This document shows, in pieces, positions 17,249 through 25,740 of a DNA stretch of 64,000 bases. Where the stretch lies: the NCBI RefSeq assembly GCF_000012945.1, contig NC_007509.1, positions 1,116,001 to 1,180,000 of the forward strand, read 5' to 3'. Both the position numbers and the translations under genes were made by a program. Position 1 is the first letter of the stretch. Each line of letters opens with the position of its first letter. This DNA comes from Burkholderia lata (GTDB taxonomy: Bacteria > Pseudomonadota > Gammaproteobacteria > Burkholderiales > Burkholderiaceae). The notes below the pieces were generated by a model, which was not told the origin of the DNA, did not search any database, and was given only the letters and a program-made list of their open reading frames with translations.

Positions 17249-17794
17249 TTACGAAGACAGCCGGACGGAACCGGCCTCGTCATAAGCGACGACGTTCAAC
17301 CCTTCAGCTGCGGTCGGCGCAACGAAGTACCGCGTGATCCGTTCGAACTCGGCGTCCGACGCCTGGAACGGATGGTCGCCTCGCGCATTGCGCGCGTGCA
17401 GTCGCGCCTTGCAAACGGCATCGCTGACGTCGAGGTAGTGCAATCGATGGTCGCAGCCGGCGGCCTGCGAAATGGCGAGACCCCATGCGCGCGCGGCGAC
17501 GGTATTGAACGGGACATCGAGCACCACCGACACGCCGGCCTGCAGCACCGCGCGGGCGTGATCAGCAATCACGTGGCCAACGCGCTTCGCGTACCGGACA
17601 TAGTCGTCGATCGACAGGATCTCGCCCGGATAGAGTTGCGCGAGCCACGCATCTTCGCTGATCGAAACGACCGGCCCGGCGCTCGCGAGCCGCGCGACGA
17701 GCGTCGATTTTCCGGATGAGATCTTGCCGCATACCATGTGGAGTAACACGGCATCGTCCGATGCCGTCGCGTGAAGTGACTTCCCAGTCTGCAT
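17249..17794 (-). CDS. P-loop kinase/zeta-toxin-like ATP-binding protein
   Basis: A 181-residue AAA_33-type P-loop protein. Walker A is G23-KISS-GKST31; a hydrophobic strand ending in Asp (VVLDVPFNT) near residue 110 may give Walker B. Later lie the lid-type arginines in CKARLHARNARG, typical of the small-molecule kinase/zeta-toxin fold. The start at MQTGKSLHA has GGAGAG 7 bases upstream. The gene is followed 15 bases later by the SUMF1 gene. Upstream stands a terminator hairpin and a mini-ORF (see those entries). The substrate is unknown; a sugar or nucleotide phosphotransferase is as likely as a toxin, since no antitoxin gene is visible. Confidence 0.8.
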   Translation of the reverse strand: MQTGKSLHATASDDAVLLHMVCGKISSGKSTLVARLASAGPVVSISEDAWLAQLYPGEILSIDDYVRYAKRVGHVIADHARAVLQAGVSVVLDVPFNTVAARAWGLAISQAAGCDHRLHYLDVSDAVCKARLHARNARGDHPFQASDAEFERITRYFVAPTAAEGLNVVAYDEAGSVRLSS

Positions 17795-17825
17795 TTCCAG
17801 GCTCTCCGTCGAATGCCCAGAAAGC

Positions 17826-17849
17826 AAAAACCCGCCTTCCGGGCGGGTT
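17826..17849 (-). terminator. Terminator hairpin in the leader of the kinase gene
   Basis: Arms AACCCGCC (17829-17836) and GGCGGGTT (17842-17849) pair perfectly around a five-base loop and, on the minus strand, run straight into a T tract (17826-17830). It points in the direction of the kinase gene, 32 bases before its start codon, and no gene that it could end lies upstream on that strand. That makes an attenuator more likely than an ordinary gene-end terminator. Confidence 0.7.
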
Positions 17850-17874
17850 GTGACGATATCCATTCAGTCGATCG

Positions 17875-17931
17875 CTATCCCGCCGGCAACATTGCGGCGC
17901 AAATAATCGAGGGGGTTTGCGAATGGGTCAT
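17875..17931 (-). CDS. Candidate leader peptide of the kinase operon
   Basis: An 18-codon frame, MTHSQTPSIICAAMLPAG, ending 25 bases before the terminator hairpin. Its ATG lies about eight bases after a predicted -10 element, so the transcript would be leaderless or nearly so. It has no ribosome site of its own. Two Ile codons followed by Cys stand in the middle. The peptide is proposed only from its position between promoter and hairpin; coding is unproven. Confidence 0.3.
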   Translation of the reverse strand: MTHSQTPSIICAAMLPAG

Positions 17932-17938
17932 GGGCGTC

Positions 17939-17967
17939 AGAATAACCAACTGCCCGATCGCGAGCAA
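17939..17967 (-). promoter_or_regulatory. Predicted sigma-70 promoter of the kinase-SUMF1 operon
   Basis: Read on the minus strand, TTGCTC (17962-17967) and TATTCT (17939-17944) are separated by exactly 17 bases. This is the best match in the 301-base gap between the kinase and the PDZ gene. Confidence 0.45.
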
Positions 17968-18095
17968 GCGGATTGGAAGCGGTGCACTTCGTCCTGCACG
18001 CTTAAAACTGATACGCTAGCCGGAAAATAAATGTGGAATTCCGAGGCGCTCTCGCGCCGCCGCCATTCAAATAACAGATAAAAGGTCATTCCAGA

Positions 18096-19004
18096 ATGAA
18101 ACGTAGTTTTGTCTATGCCGCCCTGCTGGCGATGTCGTCATTGGCCACACAACCGGCACTGGCCCAGGAAAAAGCCGTGCCGCCTGTCTATGCTGGGCTC
18201 TCCGAGCGCTTCCAGGGAAACACGCGTTACGATTCCCCCGTATTGACCGTCAGCGATTCGGGATTATCGGCGGATCAAGGCATCGTCAATGCGCAATTGA
18301 CGCTGGTCCAGACGCCACGCGGTGCCGATTCCGTGCTGGGGCTGGCGGTCGGCTTCCATACGACGGAGAAGTTGAATTTCAGTACCGTGCGCGACTACGG
18401 GAAATTCAGCACCCGCTACAAGGAGGCCAACGTCCCGGTCGCGATCCCGACGCTGAACGGCGGCGGCTACAACGACACCGAAAACTGGAACACGGTGGCC
18501 GACGGCGGCAAGACCTGGCCCGTCAACGGCGGCCTCTTCATCAAGCTGGACCGCTTCGACCTGAAGGCCTACGAGATCAGCGGGACCGACCTCGTGCTCA
18601 CCCTCTCGAACTACGACGCGGTCGACAAGGTCTTCCGGATCCGGATTCCGGCCGCGTATCTGGCGCGCTTTCTCGACAGCATTCCGAACGACCGCCGCCT
18701 GATACCGGCGGCGATGTTGAACCGTCCGTCGGTCTTCGGCGTGCACTTTGTCGACCTGGACGAAAAAGCGCAGGCCGCCATGAAACTCCCCGGCAGCGCG
18801 ATGCAAATCCTCGCCGTGCTGCCCGGCACGGTCGCCGATCGCGCCGGCCTGAAGAATTACGACGTGCTGCTGCGGTTCGGCGATCGCCCGCTGAAGCAGA
18901 TGGACGACCTGAGAGACGCCGTGCTTTCAACACCCAAGGGCACGGTGGTGCCGCTGACGGTCTGGCGCGATGCCAGGGCGGTCAAGCTGCCGGCGCAGTT
19001 CTGA
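18096..19004 (+). CDS. Exported protein with C-terminal PDZ domain
   Basis: A 302-residue secreted protein. A 23-residue signal peptide (MKRSFVYAALLAMSSLATQPALA) is followed by a beta-rich domain of about 190 residues that I do not recognise. A PDZ domain follows at about residues 215-300 (MQILAVLPGTVADRAGLKNYD, then LRFGDRPLKQMDDLRDAV). No protease triad is visible, so it is not an HtrA-type protease; the PDZ domain suggests binding of peptide termini in the periplasm. The start has AAAGG upstream. It is transcribed away from the kinase operon and stands alone. Confidence 0.75.
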   Translation: MKRSFVYAALLAMSSLATQPALAQEKAVPPVYAGLSERFQGNTRYDSPVLTVSDSGLSADQGIVNAQLTLVQTPRGADSVLGLAVGFHTTEKLNFSTVRDYGKFSTRYKEANVPVAIPTLNGGGYNDTENWNTVADGGKTWPVNGGLFIKLDRFDLKAYEISGTDLVLTLSNYDAVDKVFRIRIPAAYLARFLDSIPNDRRLIPAAMLNRPSVFGVHFVDLDEKAQAAMKLPGSAMQILAVLPGTVADRAGLKNYDVLLRFGDRPLKQMDDLRDAVLSTPKGTVVPLTVWRDARAVKLPAQF

Positions 19005-19055
19005 GATCGCCGTCGAACCGGGACGCGAACGCGGCCACGCACCACGCCGCAGGCG

Positions 19056-19757
19056 TCACGCCGCCCCGTCGCGCCCCTTCGGAAACACGCCGCGGCTCAT
19101 CGCATCGAGCTGCCGGCCGATCTCCGCGTGCAATTCGGCGGATATCTCGAGGCTGTCGAGCAGCTTCGAAATCCACAGCCCGTCGGCGGCGAGCCGGCAG
19201 ATCATCAGCGTCGCGGCCTGCTCGAGCGGCACCGGGTCGGGCCGTGTCCATTCCCGCATCGGCACCGACCAGCGCTCGCGCGTGTCCTGGTCGGTAATCA
19301 TCGACGCGACCAGCACGCGCAGCACGTCGGTACTCGCAACCGGATGCGACTCGTCGAGCACCGCATGCATATAGGCCCGCGCCACGGCGCCGGCGCCGCC
19401 GGCATCCGCCGCCACCCGCGCAGCCATCTGCTCGGCGAACCGCTCGGTCGCCTGACCGAACAGCGCATCCAGCAGCCCCTGCTTGTTCGCGAAGTGATAC
19501 TGCAGCGCGCCTTTCGTCACGCCGGCCCGCTCGGCCACCGCATCGAGCGTCAGCGCGGCCACGCCGTGATGTGTCGCGATTTCCGATGCGGCCGCCAGCA
19601 ACTGCGCACGCACCTGATCCGGCGCTTTTTTTCGACGTACGCCGGCGGTGGGGGCGGCCGGCGCCGATGATGCTTCAGGCGCCTGCGTGCCGGCCGCTCC
19701 AGCCGGTTCGACGGGCGCGGGCACGTCGTGCGGCGCGGGTTCGAGGTGTTTTTTCAT
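19056..19757 (-). CDS. TetR-family regulator
   Basis: A 233-residue repressor. It begins with a 45-residue Pro/Ala-rich tail. The TetR helix-turn-helix follows (LDAVAERAGVTKGALQYHFANKQGLLDALF, residues about 70-99), then a C-terminal ligand domain (PF17937-like, TetR_C family). The start at MKKHLEPAP was chosen over a codon 39 bases upstream because the extra residues overlap the intergenic palindrome. It is divergent from squalene-hopene cyclase with only 65 bases between, so regulation of that gene, or of itself, is the simplest reading. Confidence 0.88.
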   Translation of the reverse strand: MKKHLEPAPHDVPAPVEPAGAAGTQAPEASSAPAAPTAGVRRKKAPDQVRAQLLAAASEIATHHGVAALTLDAVAERAGVTKGALQYHFANKQGLLDALFGQATERFAEQMAARVAADAGGAGAVARAYMHAVLDESHPVASTDVLRVLVASMITDQDTRERWSVPMREWTRPDPVPLEQAATLMICRLAADGLWISKLLDSLEISAELHAEIGRQLDAMSRGVFPKGRDGAA

Positions 19758-19796
19758 GGTGCGGATGTTAGCACCCGGGCGTCTCAATATAAACAT

Positions 19797-19806
19797 TCCG
19801 GCCGGA
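19797..19806. promoter_or_regulatory. Palindrome between tetR-type gene and cyclase
   Basis: TCCGGCCGGA is a perfect 10-base palindrome, with weaker symmetry extending outward (CATTCCGG/CCGGATGG). It stands in the 65-base divergent gap and is a candidate site for the TetR protein. Short GC palindromes are common in this genome type, so confidence is limited. Confidence 0.35.
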
Positions 19807-19822
19807 TGGTATGATCCGCCGC

Positions 19823-21847
19823 ATGACTACACCCACCCCCTCCCCCTGGTCCGCGCTCGACACCGCCATCGCCCGTGGACGCGACGCCCTCGTGCGTCTC
19901 CAGCAGCCCGACGGCAGCTGGTGTTTCGAACTCGAATCCGACGCGACGATCACCGCGGAATACATCCTGATGATGCATTTCATGGACAAGATCGACGACC
20001 TTCGCCAGGAGAAGATGGCGCGCTACCTGCGCGCGAACCAGCGGCTCGACACGCATGGCGGGTGGGCGCTGTACGTCGACGGCGATCCGGACGTGTCGTG
20101 CAGCGTGAAGGCGTACTTCGCGCTGAAGGCGGCCGGTGACAGCGAACACGCGCCGCACATGGTCCGCGCGCGTGACGCGATCCTGAAGCTCGGCGGCGCG
20201 GCCCGCGCGAACGTATTCACGCGCATCCTGCTCGCGACGTTCGGCCAGGTACCGTGGCGCGCGGCGCCGTTCATGCCGATCGAATTCGTGCTGTTCCCGA
20301 AGTGGGTGCCGATCTCGATGTACAAGGTCGCGTACTGGGCGCGCACGACGATGGTGCCGCTGCTCGTGCTGTGCTCGCTGAAAGCGCGCGCCCGCAATCC
20401 GCGCAACATCTCGATCCGCGAGCTGTTCGTCACGCCGCCGGACGAGGAACGCCAGTACTTCCCGCCCGCCCGCGGCATGCGCAAGCTGTTCCTCGCGCTC
20501 GACCGCACGGTGCGCCACGTCGAGCCGCTGATGCCGAAGGGCCTGCGGCAGCGCGCGATCCGCCATGCCGAGGCGTGGTGCGCGGAGCGCATGAACGGCG
20601 AGGACGGGCTCGGCGGCATCTTCCCGCCGATCGTGTACTGCTATCAGATGATGGAAGTGCTCGGCTACCCGGACGACCATCCGCTGCGGCGCGATTGCGA
20701 GAACGCGCTGGAGAAGTTGCTGGTCACGCGGCCGGACGGCAGCATGTATTGCCAGCCGTGCCTGTCGCCGGTGTGGGATACCGCGTGGAGCACGATGGCG
20801 CTCGAGCAGGCGCGCGGCGTGGCAGTGGCGGAAGACGGCGAGCCGGGCGACGCACGGCGCGCACTCGACGAACGCATCACGCGCGCATACGACTGGCTGG
20901 CCGAACGCCAGGTGAACGACCTGCGCGGCGACTGGATCGAGAACGCGCCGGCCGACGTCCAGCCGGGCGGATGGGCGTTCCAGTACGCGAACCCGTACTA
21001 CCCCGACATCGACGACACGGCGGTCGTCACCGCGATGCTCGATCGCCGCGGCCGCACGCATGCCAACGCGGACGGCACGAACCCGTATGCGACGCGTGTC
21101 GCGCGCGCGCTCGACTGGATGCGCGGGCTGCAATCGCGCAACGGCGGCTTCGGCGCATTCGACGCCGACTGCGACCGCCTGTACCTGAACGCGATTCCGT
21201 TCGCCGATCACGGCGCACTGCTCGATCCGCCGACCGAGGACGTGTCGGGCCGCGTGCTGCTGTGCTTCGGCGTGACGAAACGCGCGGACGAACACGCGTC
21301 GCTCGCGCGCTGCATCGACTACGTGAAGCGCACGCAGCAGCCCGACGGCAGTTGGTGGGGCCGCTGGGGCACGAACTACATCTACGGTACGTGGAGCGTG
21401 CTGGCCGGCCTCGCGCTCGCCGGCGAGGACAAGTCGCAGCCGTACATCGCCCGCGCGATCGAATGGCTGCGCGCACGGCAGCATGCGGACGGCGGCTGGG
21501 GCGAGACGAACGACAGCTATATCGACCCGAAGCTGGGCGGCACCAATGGCGGCGAAAGCACGTCGAACTTCACCGCATGGGCGCTGCTCGCGCAGATGGC
21601 GTTCGGCGACTGCGAATCCGATTCGGTGAAGCGCGGCATCGCGTATCTGCAGTCGGTGCAGCAGGAAGACGGCTTCTGGTGGCACCGCTCGCACAATGCG
21701 CCGGGCTTTCCGCGCATCTTCTACCTGAAGTATCACGGCTATACCGCGTACTTCCCGCTGTGGGCGCTCGCGCGCTATCGGCGGCTGGCCGGAGTGGCAA
21801 ACAAGCGCGTATCGACTGCGGACAAGACAGCGGACGCAATGGCGTAA
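19823..21847 (+). CDS. shc: Squalene-hopene cyclase
   Basis: A 674-residue class II triterpene cyclase, a monotopic membrane enzyme that converts squalene to hopene, the first committed step to hopanoids that strengthen membranes. The catalytic acid motif DxDD is present as DIDD near residue 395 (YPDIDDTAVV). Repeated QW motifs are visible, e.g. QQPDGSWCFELES near residue 30, QSRNGGFGAFD, QQPDGSWWGRWG, ADGGWGE and QEDGFWWH. The length is normal. ATG 19823 (MTTPTPSPW) is preferred to ATG 19811, which leaves a shorter leader. No other hopanoid gene (hpn) is adjacent, so it is an isolated copy next to its probable TetR regulator. Confidence 0.95.
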   Translation: MTTPTPSPWSALDTAIARGRDALVRLQQPDGSWCFELESDATITAEYILMMHFMDKIDDLRQEKMARYLRANQRLDTHGGWALYVDGDPDVSCSVKAYFALKAAGDSEHAPHMVRARDAILKLGGAARANVFTRILLATFGQVPWRAAPFMPIEFVLFPKWVPISMYKVAYWARTTMVPLLVLCSLKARARNPRNISIRELFVTPPDEERQYFPPARGMRKLFLALDRTVRHVEPLMPKGLRQRAIRHAEAWCAERMNGEDGLGGIFPPIVYCYQMMEVLGYPDDHPLRRDCENALEKLLVTRPDGSMYCQPCLSPVWDTAWSTMALEQARGVAVAEDGEPGDARRALDERITRAYDWLAERQVNDLRGDWIENAPADVQPGGWAFQYANPYYPDIDDTAVVTAMLDRRGRTHANADGTNPYATRVARALDWMRGLQSRNGGFGAFDADCDRLYLNAIPFADHGALLDPPTEDVSGRVLLCFGVTKRADEHASLARCIDYVKRTQQPDGSWWGRWGTNYIYGTWSVLAGLALAGEDKSQPYIARAIEWLRARQHADGGWGETNDSYIDPKLGGTNGGESTSNFTAWALLAQMAFGDCESDSVKRGIAYLQSVQQEDGFWWHRSHNAPGFPRIFYLKYHGYTAYFPLWALARYRRLAGVANKRVSTADKTADAMA

Positions 21848-21869
21848 GGGTCCGTTTCGTCAAGGCAAG

Positions 21870-22673
21870 TTCAGCGCGCCGGAGGGTCATCCGGCAGATC
21901 GGACGGCAACCGAGTCCGCGGAACGCGCCGTGCATGCCGGCATGGCGCGCGAACCCGACTCGGGTGCGACGGAAGTCCCTCAGCAACGCATGAATGCGGT
22001 CAACGACCCGGCGGCGTTTGCCCGGATCGCCACCGTGTTCGGTACGGCGCGCGGCCATGCAACGCGCGTCGATGTCGCTCAACGTCGCCATCACGATCGA
22101 CATGGACCACTCGTAGTCTGCGCAGCGGGTGGCCACGCAATCCGCGCATCAATGAAATCGTGGCGATCAGCGGTAGTCATTGCGTAACGTCGTGGATGTT
22201 TTCGCCAGCCGGGATCGTAATAAGCGGCGTACCGCTGGCATCGGTGGAGATGGGGTACCTGGGGCCGCGCGCAATCGGCAGGGCTGGGTCCAGCTTCAGG
22301 CCCGCCCCGACAGCACGAATTGATGTGAATCAACGAAGGCGCGCGAGAAGCCGATCAGGTCTGCCCGCCGCGCGCAATTTCGCGAGCGGCAACTCGCGTA
22401 GACAGCGCCACACGCCGGCTGCCTTGCAATCGCCTAGCCGTCGCCAACATGCCAAGTCCAGGCAGCCCCCTCTCGGCGCGCAGGTCGTGCCTACACAGCC
22501 CGGTGTCTTGAGCACGAACAAGATGCCTGTCAACTGCGCGCGATGAAAACGGGCAAGCGGCCTGGATCCTTCTCGCACCGTGGATTGAATAGTGGAAGCA
22601 ACGACTCGATTCGTGTCGTCAGTTCGTCGTCGATGACAGGTTTGCCCACCTTCTCGGTTTCAGGTGTTCCCAT
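21870..22673 (-). pseudogene. Decayed IS5-family transposase
   Basis: Fragments of one transposase appear in order on the minus strand but in different frames. First MGTPETEKVGKPVIDDEL (start near 22673), then LTGILFVLKTPG with CWRRLGDCKAAGVWRCL, next GFSRAFVDSH, AGPSPADCARP and DASGTPLITIPAGENIHDVTQ, and finally RRRVVDRIHALLRDFRR. These match the N-terminal, central and C-terminal blocks of IS5-family DDE transposases. Several frameshifts are present, and roughly 100 residues between the DVTQ and VVDR blocks are missing, including catalytic parts. The remnant ends about 20 bases after the cyclase stop. Terminal inverted repeats were not found. Confidence 0.8.
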
Positions 22674-23316
22674 ACCCACGGTTAGCCACTTGCGGGCAAG
22701 GTGATTCGCCCGAGAAACCTGTCTGAAACCCTCTCTTACCCTCGGATCACATGCTACGCGGGTCCTCAATGCATGCAGTTCCAAGTGATTGACTCGATCA
22801 CCACACTGCATCGGAGGAAGCATCGTTGCATACATCGCGCACCGGCTCCCGCGATGTCCGTTTGGTCATGCTCTCAATTCAGATTGATTGGCGCGGCAAG
22901 ACTGATTTCTCTTCAGCGCCCAGGCACGGATCGTTGTGAAAAAAACTCACAACCACACCCTCATCGAATCAATCAGGAATCACTTCGCCGGCCCTCTCCT
23001 GCCATCCAATTCACAAAAATAACTCCACAAGCAATGAATTGCGAATCAATGACCCTCGATTTAATCCAAAATTGACTTTTGTTATTTACCGCACCGTTCT
23101 CAAAAAATATTCCCGAACCTCAAAATCAACACGTACGATTGATCGTGCTCGCGCCCCTTTACACAACCTGAAGAACAGTGCGCCGAGCGCGTAATTTCCA
23201 CTATCACCCCCAGCACCAACCAAGATAAAAGCCAATGGATTTTAATTATCCATCGCTCGATGGATTAATTTCCATTTACCAAAATTACCATCAATTTTCG
23301 ATATACGAGGCGCTCA
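22674..23316. other. AT-rich gene-free stretch before the beta-helix gene
   Basis: No gene is supported in these 643 bases. The composition becomes clearly AT-rich from about 22880 on. A short frame from 23235 (MDFNYPSLDGLISIYQNYH) overlaps the next gene in another frame and looks accidental. The stretch probably holds the promoter region of the beta-helix gene. Confidence 0.4.
22933..22953. promoter_or_regulatory. CRP-like inverted repeat
   Basis: GTTGTGA (22933-22939) and TCACAAC (22947-22953) are perfect 7-base arms around an A-rich 7-base spacer. The core TGTGA-N7-TCACA resembles the CRP/FNR-family consensus TGTGA-N6-TCACA but with one extra spacer base. It lies about 360 bases before the beta-helix start. 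It could also be a simple hairpin. Confidence 0.3.
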
Positions 23317-25740
23317 ATGACTACCGAATTTCCGGCCACATTCATCGTTGGCACCGCAACGGGTCTGACCGCTCGCACGCTCCTGCAGGAACTGGTCGAT
23401 CTGCCGATGAGCGTGAGACGGTTTGGCGTAATGGGCGACGGGGTGACTGACGATACGGCGGCGCTCCAGGTGGCCTTGAATGCAGGGATTCCCCTTTACT
23501 TTCCGCCTGGGACCTATCTGTACAGCAATACATTGACCGCAACCGCGTCAATAATAGGGGCCGGGTGGAATTCGATTCTTCAGTGCACGACCTCACAAGG
23601 TCAAAACGCATCCATTTACTGGAACAACGCAAGCAATTTCAAAATCCAGAATTTGCAGTTTTATTCAAAGAATGCAGCAGGGTACTACAGCAGCGAGAGC
23701 GCCGGCCCGGTCAATCTGGAATCCTGCAGCCTGTTCGAGATATCCGGATGTCAAGTCAACAACGCCGCGAGTCAAGCCGTCATGATGCGTGCATGCGTCA
23801 ACGGGAAGGTGTTTGGAAATACGCTACGCAATCTCTGGCATGATGGCTTTCACGTCACCGGAGCAAGCTCCGACATTACCATCACGAACAACGAAGTAAT
23901 AAACGGCGGCGATGATGCATTTGCCGTCGTCGGATATCAACAAGACGGCATTCGCCCGCGACGCATCATCATTTCCAATAATCGCGTCGACCAGACAAAA
24001 TACGCCCGAGGAATCGCCATCGTCGGCGCCCAGGAGATAACGGTCACGGGGAACCAGATTTATAACTCCCAGTGTGCGGGCATTTATATTGCATCGGAAG
24101 CGAGCTACGCGACGTACGGCAATGCCAATATAAAAGTTGCCGACAACATCCTGGATACATGCGGCATTTCTTCCAATATCAGTGCGTTTCCTGATTTTAC
24201 GAACGGTTCAGACGGTTATGCAGCGCTGCAAATCAGCGCAGCAACCGGGTTCAACAACTCCCACATCGACGTCACCAACAATACAATCAAGAATTCGGCG
24301 GGAGGGCCAATAGCCGTCATCAGCAACGGAGGCACTCATACCCAGATCAGCATTTCGCAAAACAAGTTGATAAACGGATGGGATCCAAAAAATAAAAACG
24401 GATTCCCGTTGACGACAATCAGTGCAGCTTCGGCCACCCGCACGCTGAACTTCGCCAATAATCCGGGCGTGGTCGTCGGCATGACGGCGTGGTATTTCAA
24501 TGGCTCGACGAGCGTGCAAATCGGTACGGTTGTTTCCGCTACTGCATCGACGGTCACGCTGAACCAGAATGCGACCGTCCCTGGCGGTGGGACCGTGATC
24601 TTTTCTGGTGTGGGCTTGTTCGGGGCAACGATCGCGACAACGGCCTCGGCCTCGGGCGGCGCCACCTCGCTCACCTTCGCCACAACGACCGGGGTTGCCT
24701 ACAACGACAATTACGGCTTTGGCTCGCCGGGCGATGAAACGACCGGTGTGTCGATTGGACAGGGTGTCAGCGGTACCAATATCGCGGCCGGAACCTTCGT
24801 GATCGGTGTGACCGCGAATTCGGTGACGCTGAGCCAAGGTACGACGAGCGCCATCGCAAGCGGTGCGTCTATCGTTTTCACGCCGATGGTCTGCATGGCA
24901 TCGCAGACGCTCGCGACCTCGATCGCTGCAGCATCGGGAACCAACACCTTGACGTTCACGCCGTATCCGTCGGCGCGCGGGTGTGCGGTGGGACAAGGGG
25001 TATCCGGAACGAATATCCCGATCGGCACTTACGTGACCTCCGTGTCCGGCAATGGAAATGGCCCGACCGTCACCCTGTCCAATAACTTTACCGGTAGCGG
25101 AATTGCCAGTGGCGCCTCCATTACCTTCACCGGGACGGGCTCATTGAACAACACCAATGGAATCGAGCTGTTCAATACCAGGGAATGCCTTGTTTCGAAA
25201 AATCATCTATCCGGCATCGCCAAGGCCGGAATTTACCTGGACCCTTCCTGCACATATTTGACGGAGATCAGCGGCACTATCGGGGAAAATATCGGTTGCT
25301 GCAACGCAGACGCCTATCTGATTGCGGCGGGCGCACTCGTGACGGGTGCATCTCTTAAATTACGAGGAAATTATATGGCCCAGCCGGTCAATTATCCTCG
25401 GGCGGTTTCCGGTCTGATTTTTTCGAGTTCGTGGAATTACACGTCGTGGAGTGAAGACAATTTCGCGCAAAACGGGTTCGTTGGTCCAGTTGTCCCGCTA
25501 ACGCCTATCGTGGAGACGGTCGGTGCTTCGCCGTGGACGTTTGCCAACAGCAACCTGAGCGCAGTCAGCATGTCGGTTGCCGGTGGCACCGTGACGTCAA
25601 TCAGTGTCTCGCGGAACGGACAAACGGCTTTTGCAACCGGATTGACGAACGGCATGATCGATCTCAAACCGGGAGACGCCATGACGATCTCCTACAGCGC
25701 CGCCCCCACCGTCACAATGATTCCGAGACTGGGGCAATGA
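23317..25740 (+). CDS. Large right-handed beta-helix protein (pectate-lyase superfamily)
   Basis: An 807-residue protein. Residues 34-60 carry the phage-tailspike/pectate-lyase_3 signature (VRRFGVMGDGVTDDTAALQ). About 300 residues of right-handed beta-helix repeats follow, rich in Asn and Ile turns (ITITNNEVINGG, IIISNNRVDQT, ITVTGNQIYNS). Between residues 366 and 607 three related beta modules are inserted, then the helix resumes (NGIELFNTRECLVSKNH). A C-terminal domain ends at RLGQ. No signal peptide is visible. GAGG stands about 8 bases before the start. Codon use and composition are more AT-rich than the neighbours, suggesting transfer. A polysaccharide lyase/hydrolase or a tailspike-like depolymerase are possible; no catalytic residues can be assigned. 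Confidence 0.8.
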   Translation: MTTEFPATFIVGTATGLTARTLLQELVDLPMSVRRFGVMGDGVTDDTAALQVALNAGIPLYFPPGTYLYSNTLTATASIIGAGWNSILQCTTSQGQNASIYWNNASNFKIQNLQFYSKNAAGYYSSESAGPVNLESCSLFEISGCQVNNAASQAVMMRACVNGKVFGNTLRNLWHDGFHVTGASSDITITNNEVINGGDDAFAVVGYQQDGIRPRRIIISNNRVDQTKYARGIAIVGAQEITVTGNQIYNSQCAGIYIASEASYATYGNANIKVADNILDTCGISSNISAFPDFTNGSDGYAALQISAATGFNNSHIDVTNNTIKNSAGGPIAVISNGGTHTQISISQNKLINGWDPKNKNGFPLTTISAASATRTLNFANNPGVVVGMTAWYFNGSTSVQIGTVVSATASTVTLNQNATVPGGGTVIFSGVGLFGATIATTASASGGATSLTFATTTGVAYNDNYGFGSPGDETTGVSIGQGVSGTNIAAGTFVIGVTANSVTLSQGTTSAIASGASIVFTPMVCMASQTLATSIAAASGTNTLTFTPYPSARGCAVGQGVSGTNIPIGTYVTSVSGNGNGPTVTLSNNFTGSGIASGASITFTGTGSLNNTNGIELFNTRECLVSKNHLSGIAKAGIYLDPSCTYLTEISGTIGENIGCCNADAYLIAAGALVTGASLKLRGNYMAQPVNYPRAVSGLIFSSSWNYTSWSEDNFAQNGFVGPVVPLTPIVETVGASPWTFANSNLSAVSMSVAGGTVTSISVSRNGQTAFATGLTNGMIDLKPGDAMTISYSAAPTVTMIPRLGQ
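24412..25137 (+). repeat. Three tandem protein modules inside the beta-helix gene
   Basis: Residues about 366-432, 436-523 and 530-607 share one pattern: a strand with TLxF, a turn with VGxxVxGTNI or similar, GTxVxxV, TVTLS, and a closing GASIxFTG. VSGTNI occurs in modules two and three, followed by GTFVIGV and GTYVTSV. The copies have diverged in sequence but keep the order of motifs. Confidence 0.7.

Noticed and set aside
17249..17794. Zeta-type toxin of a toxin-antitoxin pair
   Set aside because: The P-loop fold would allow it, but no antitoxin gene precedes it and its partner is a SUMF1 protein; a general kinase call is safer.
23235..23450. Short frame starting MDFNYPSLDG before the beta-helix gene
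   Set aside because: Overlaps the true start in another frame and turns arginine-rich once it enters the real gene.
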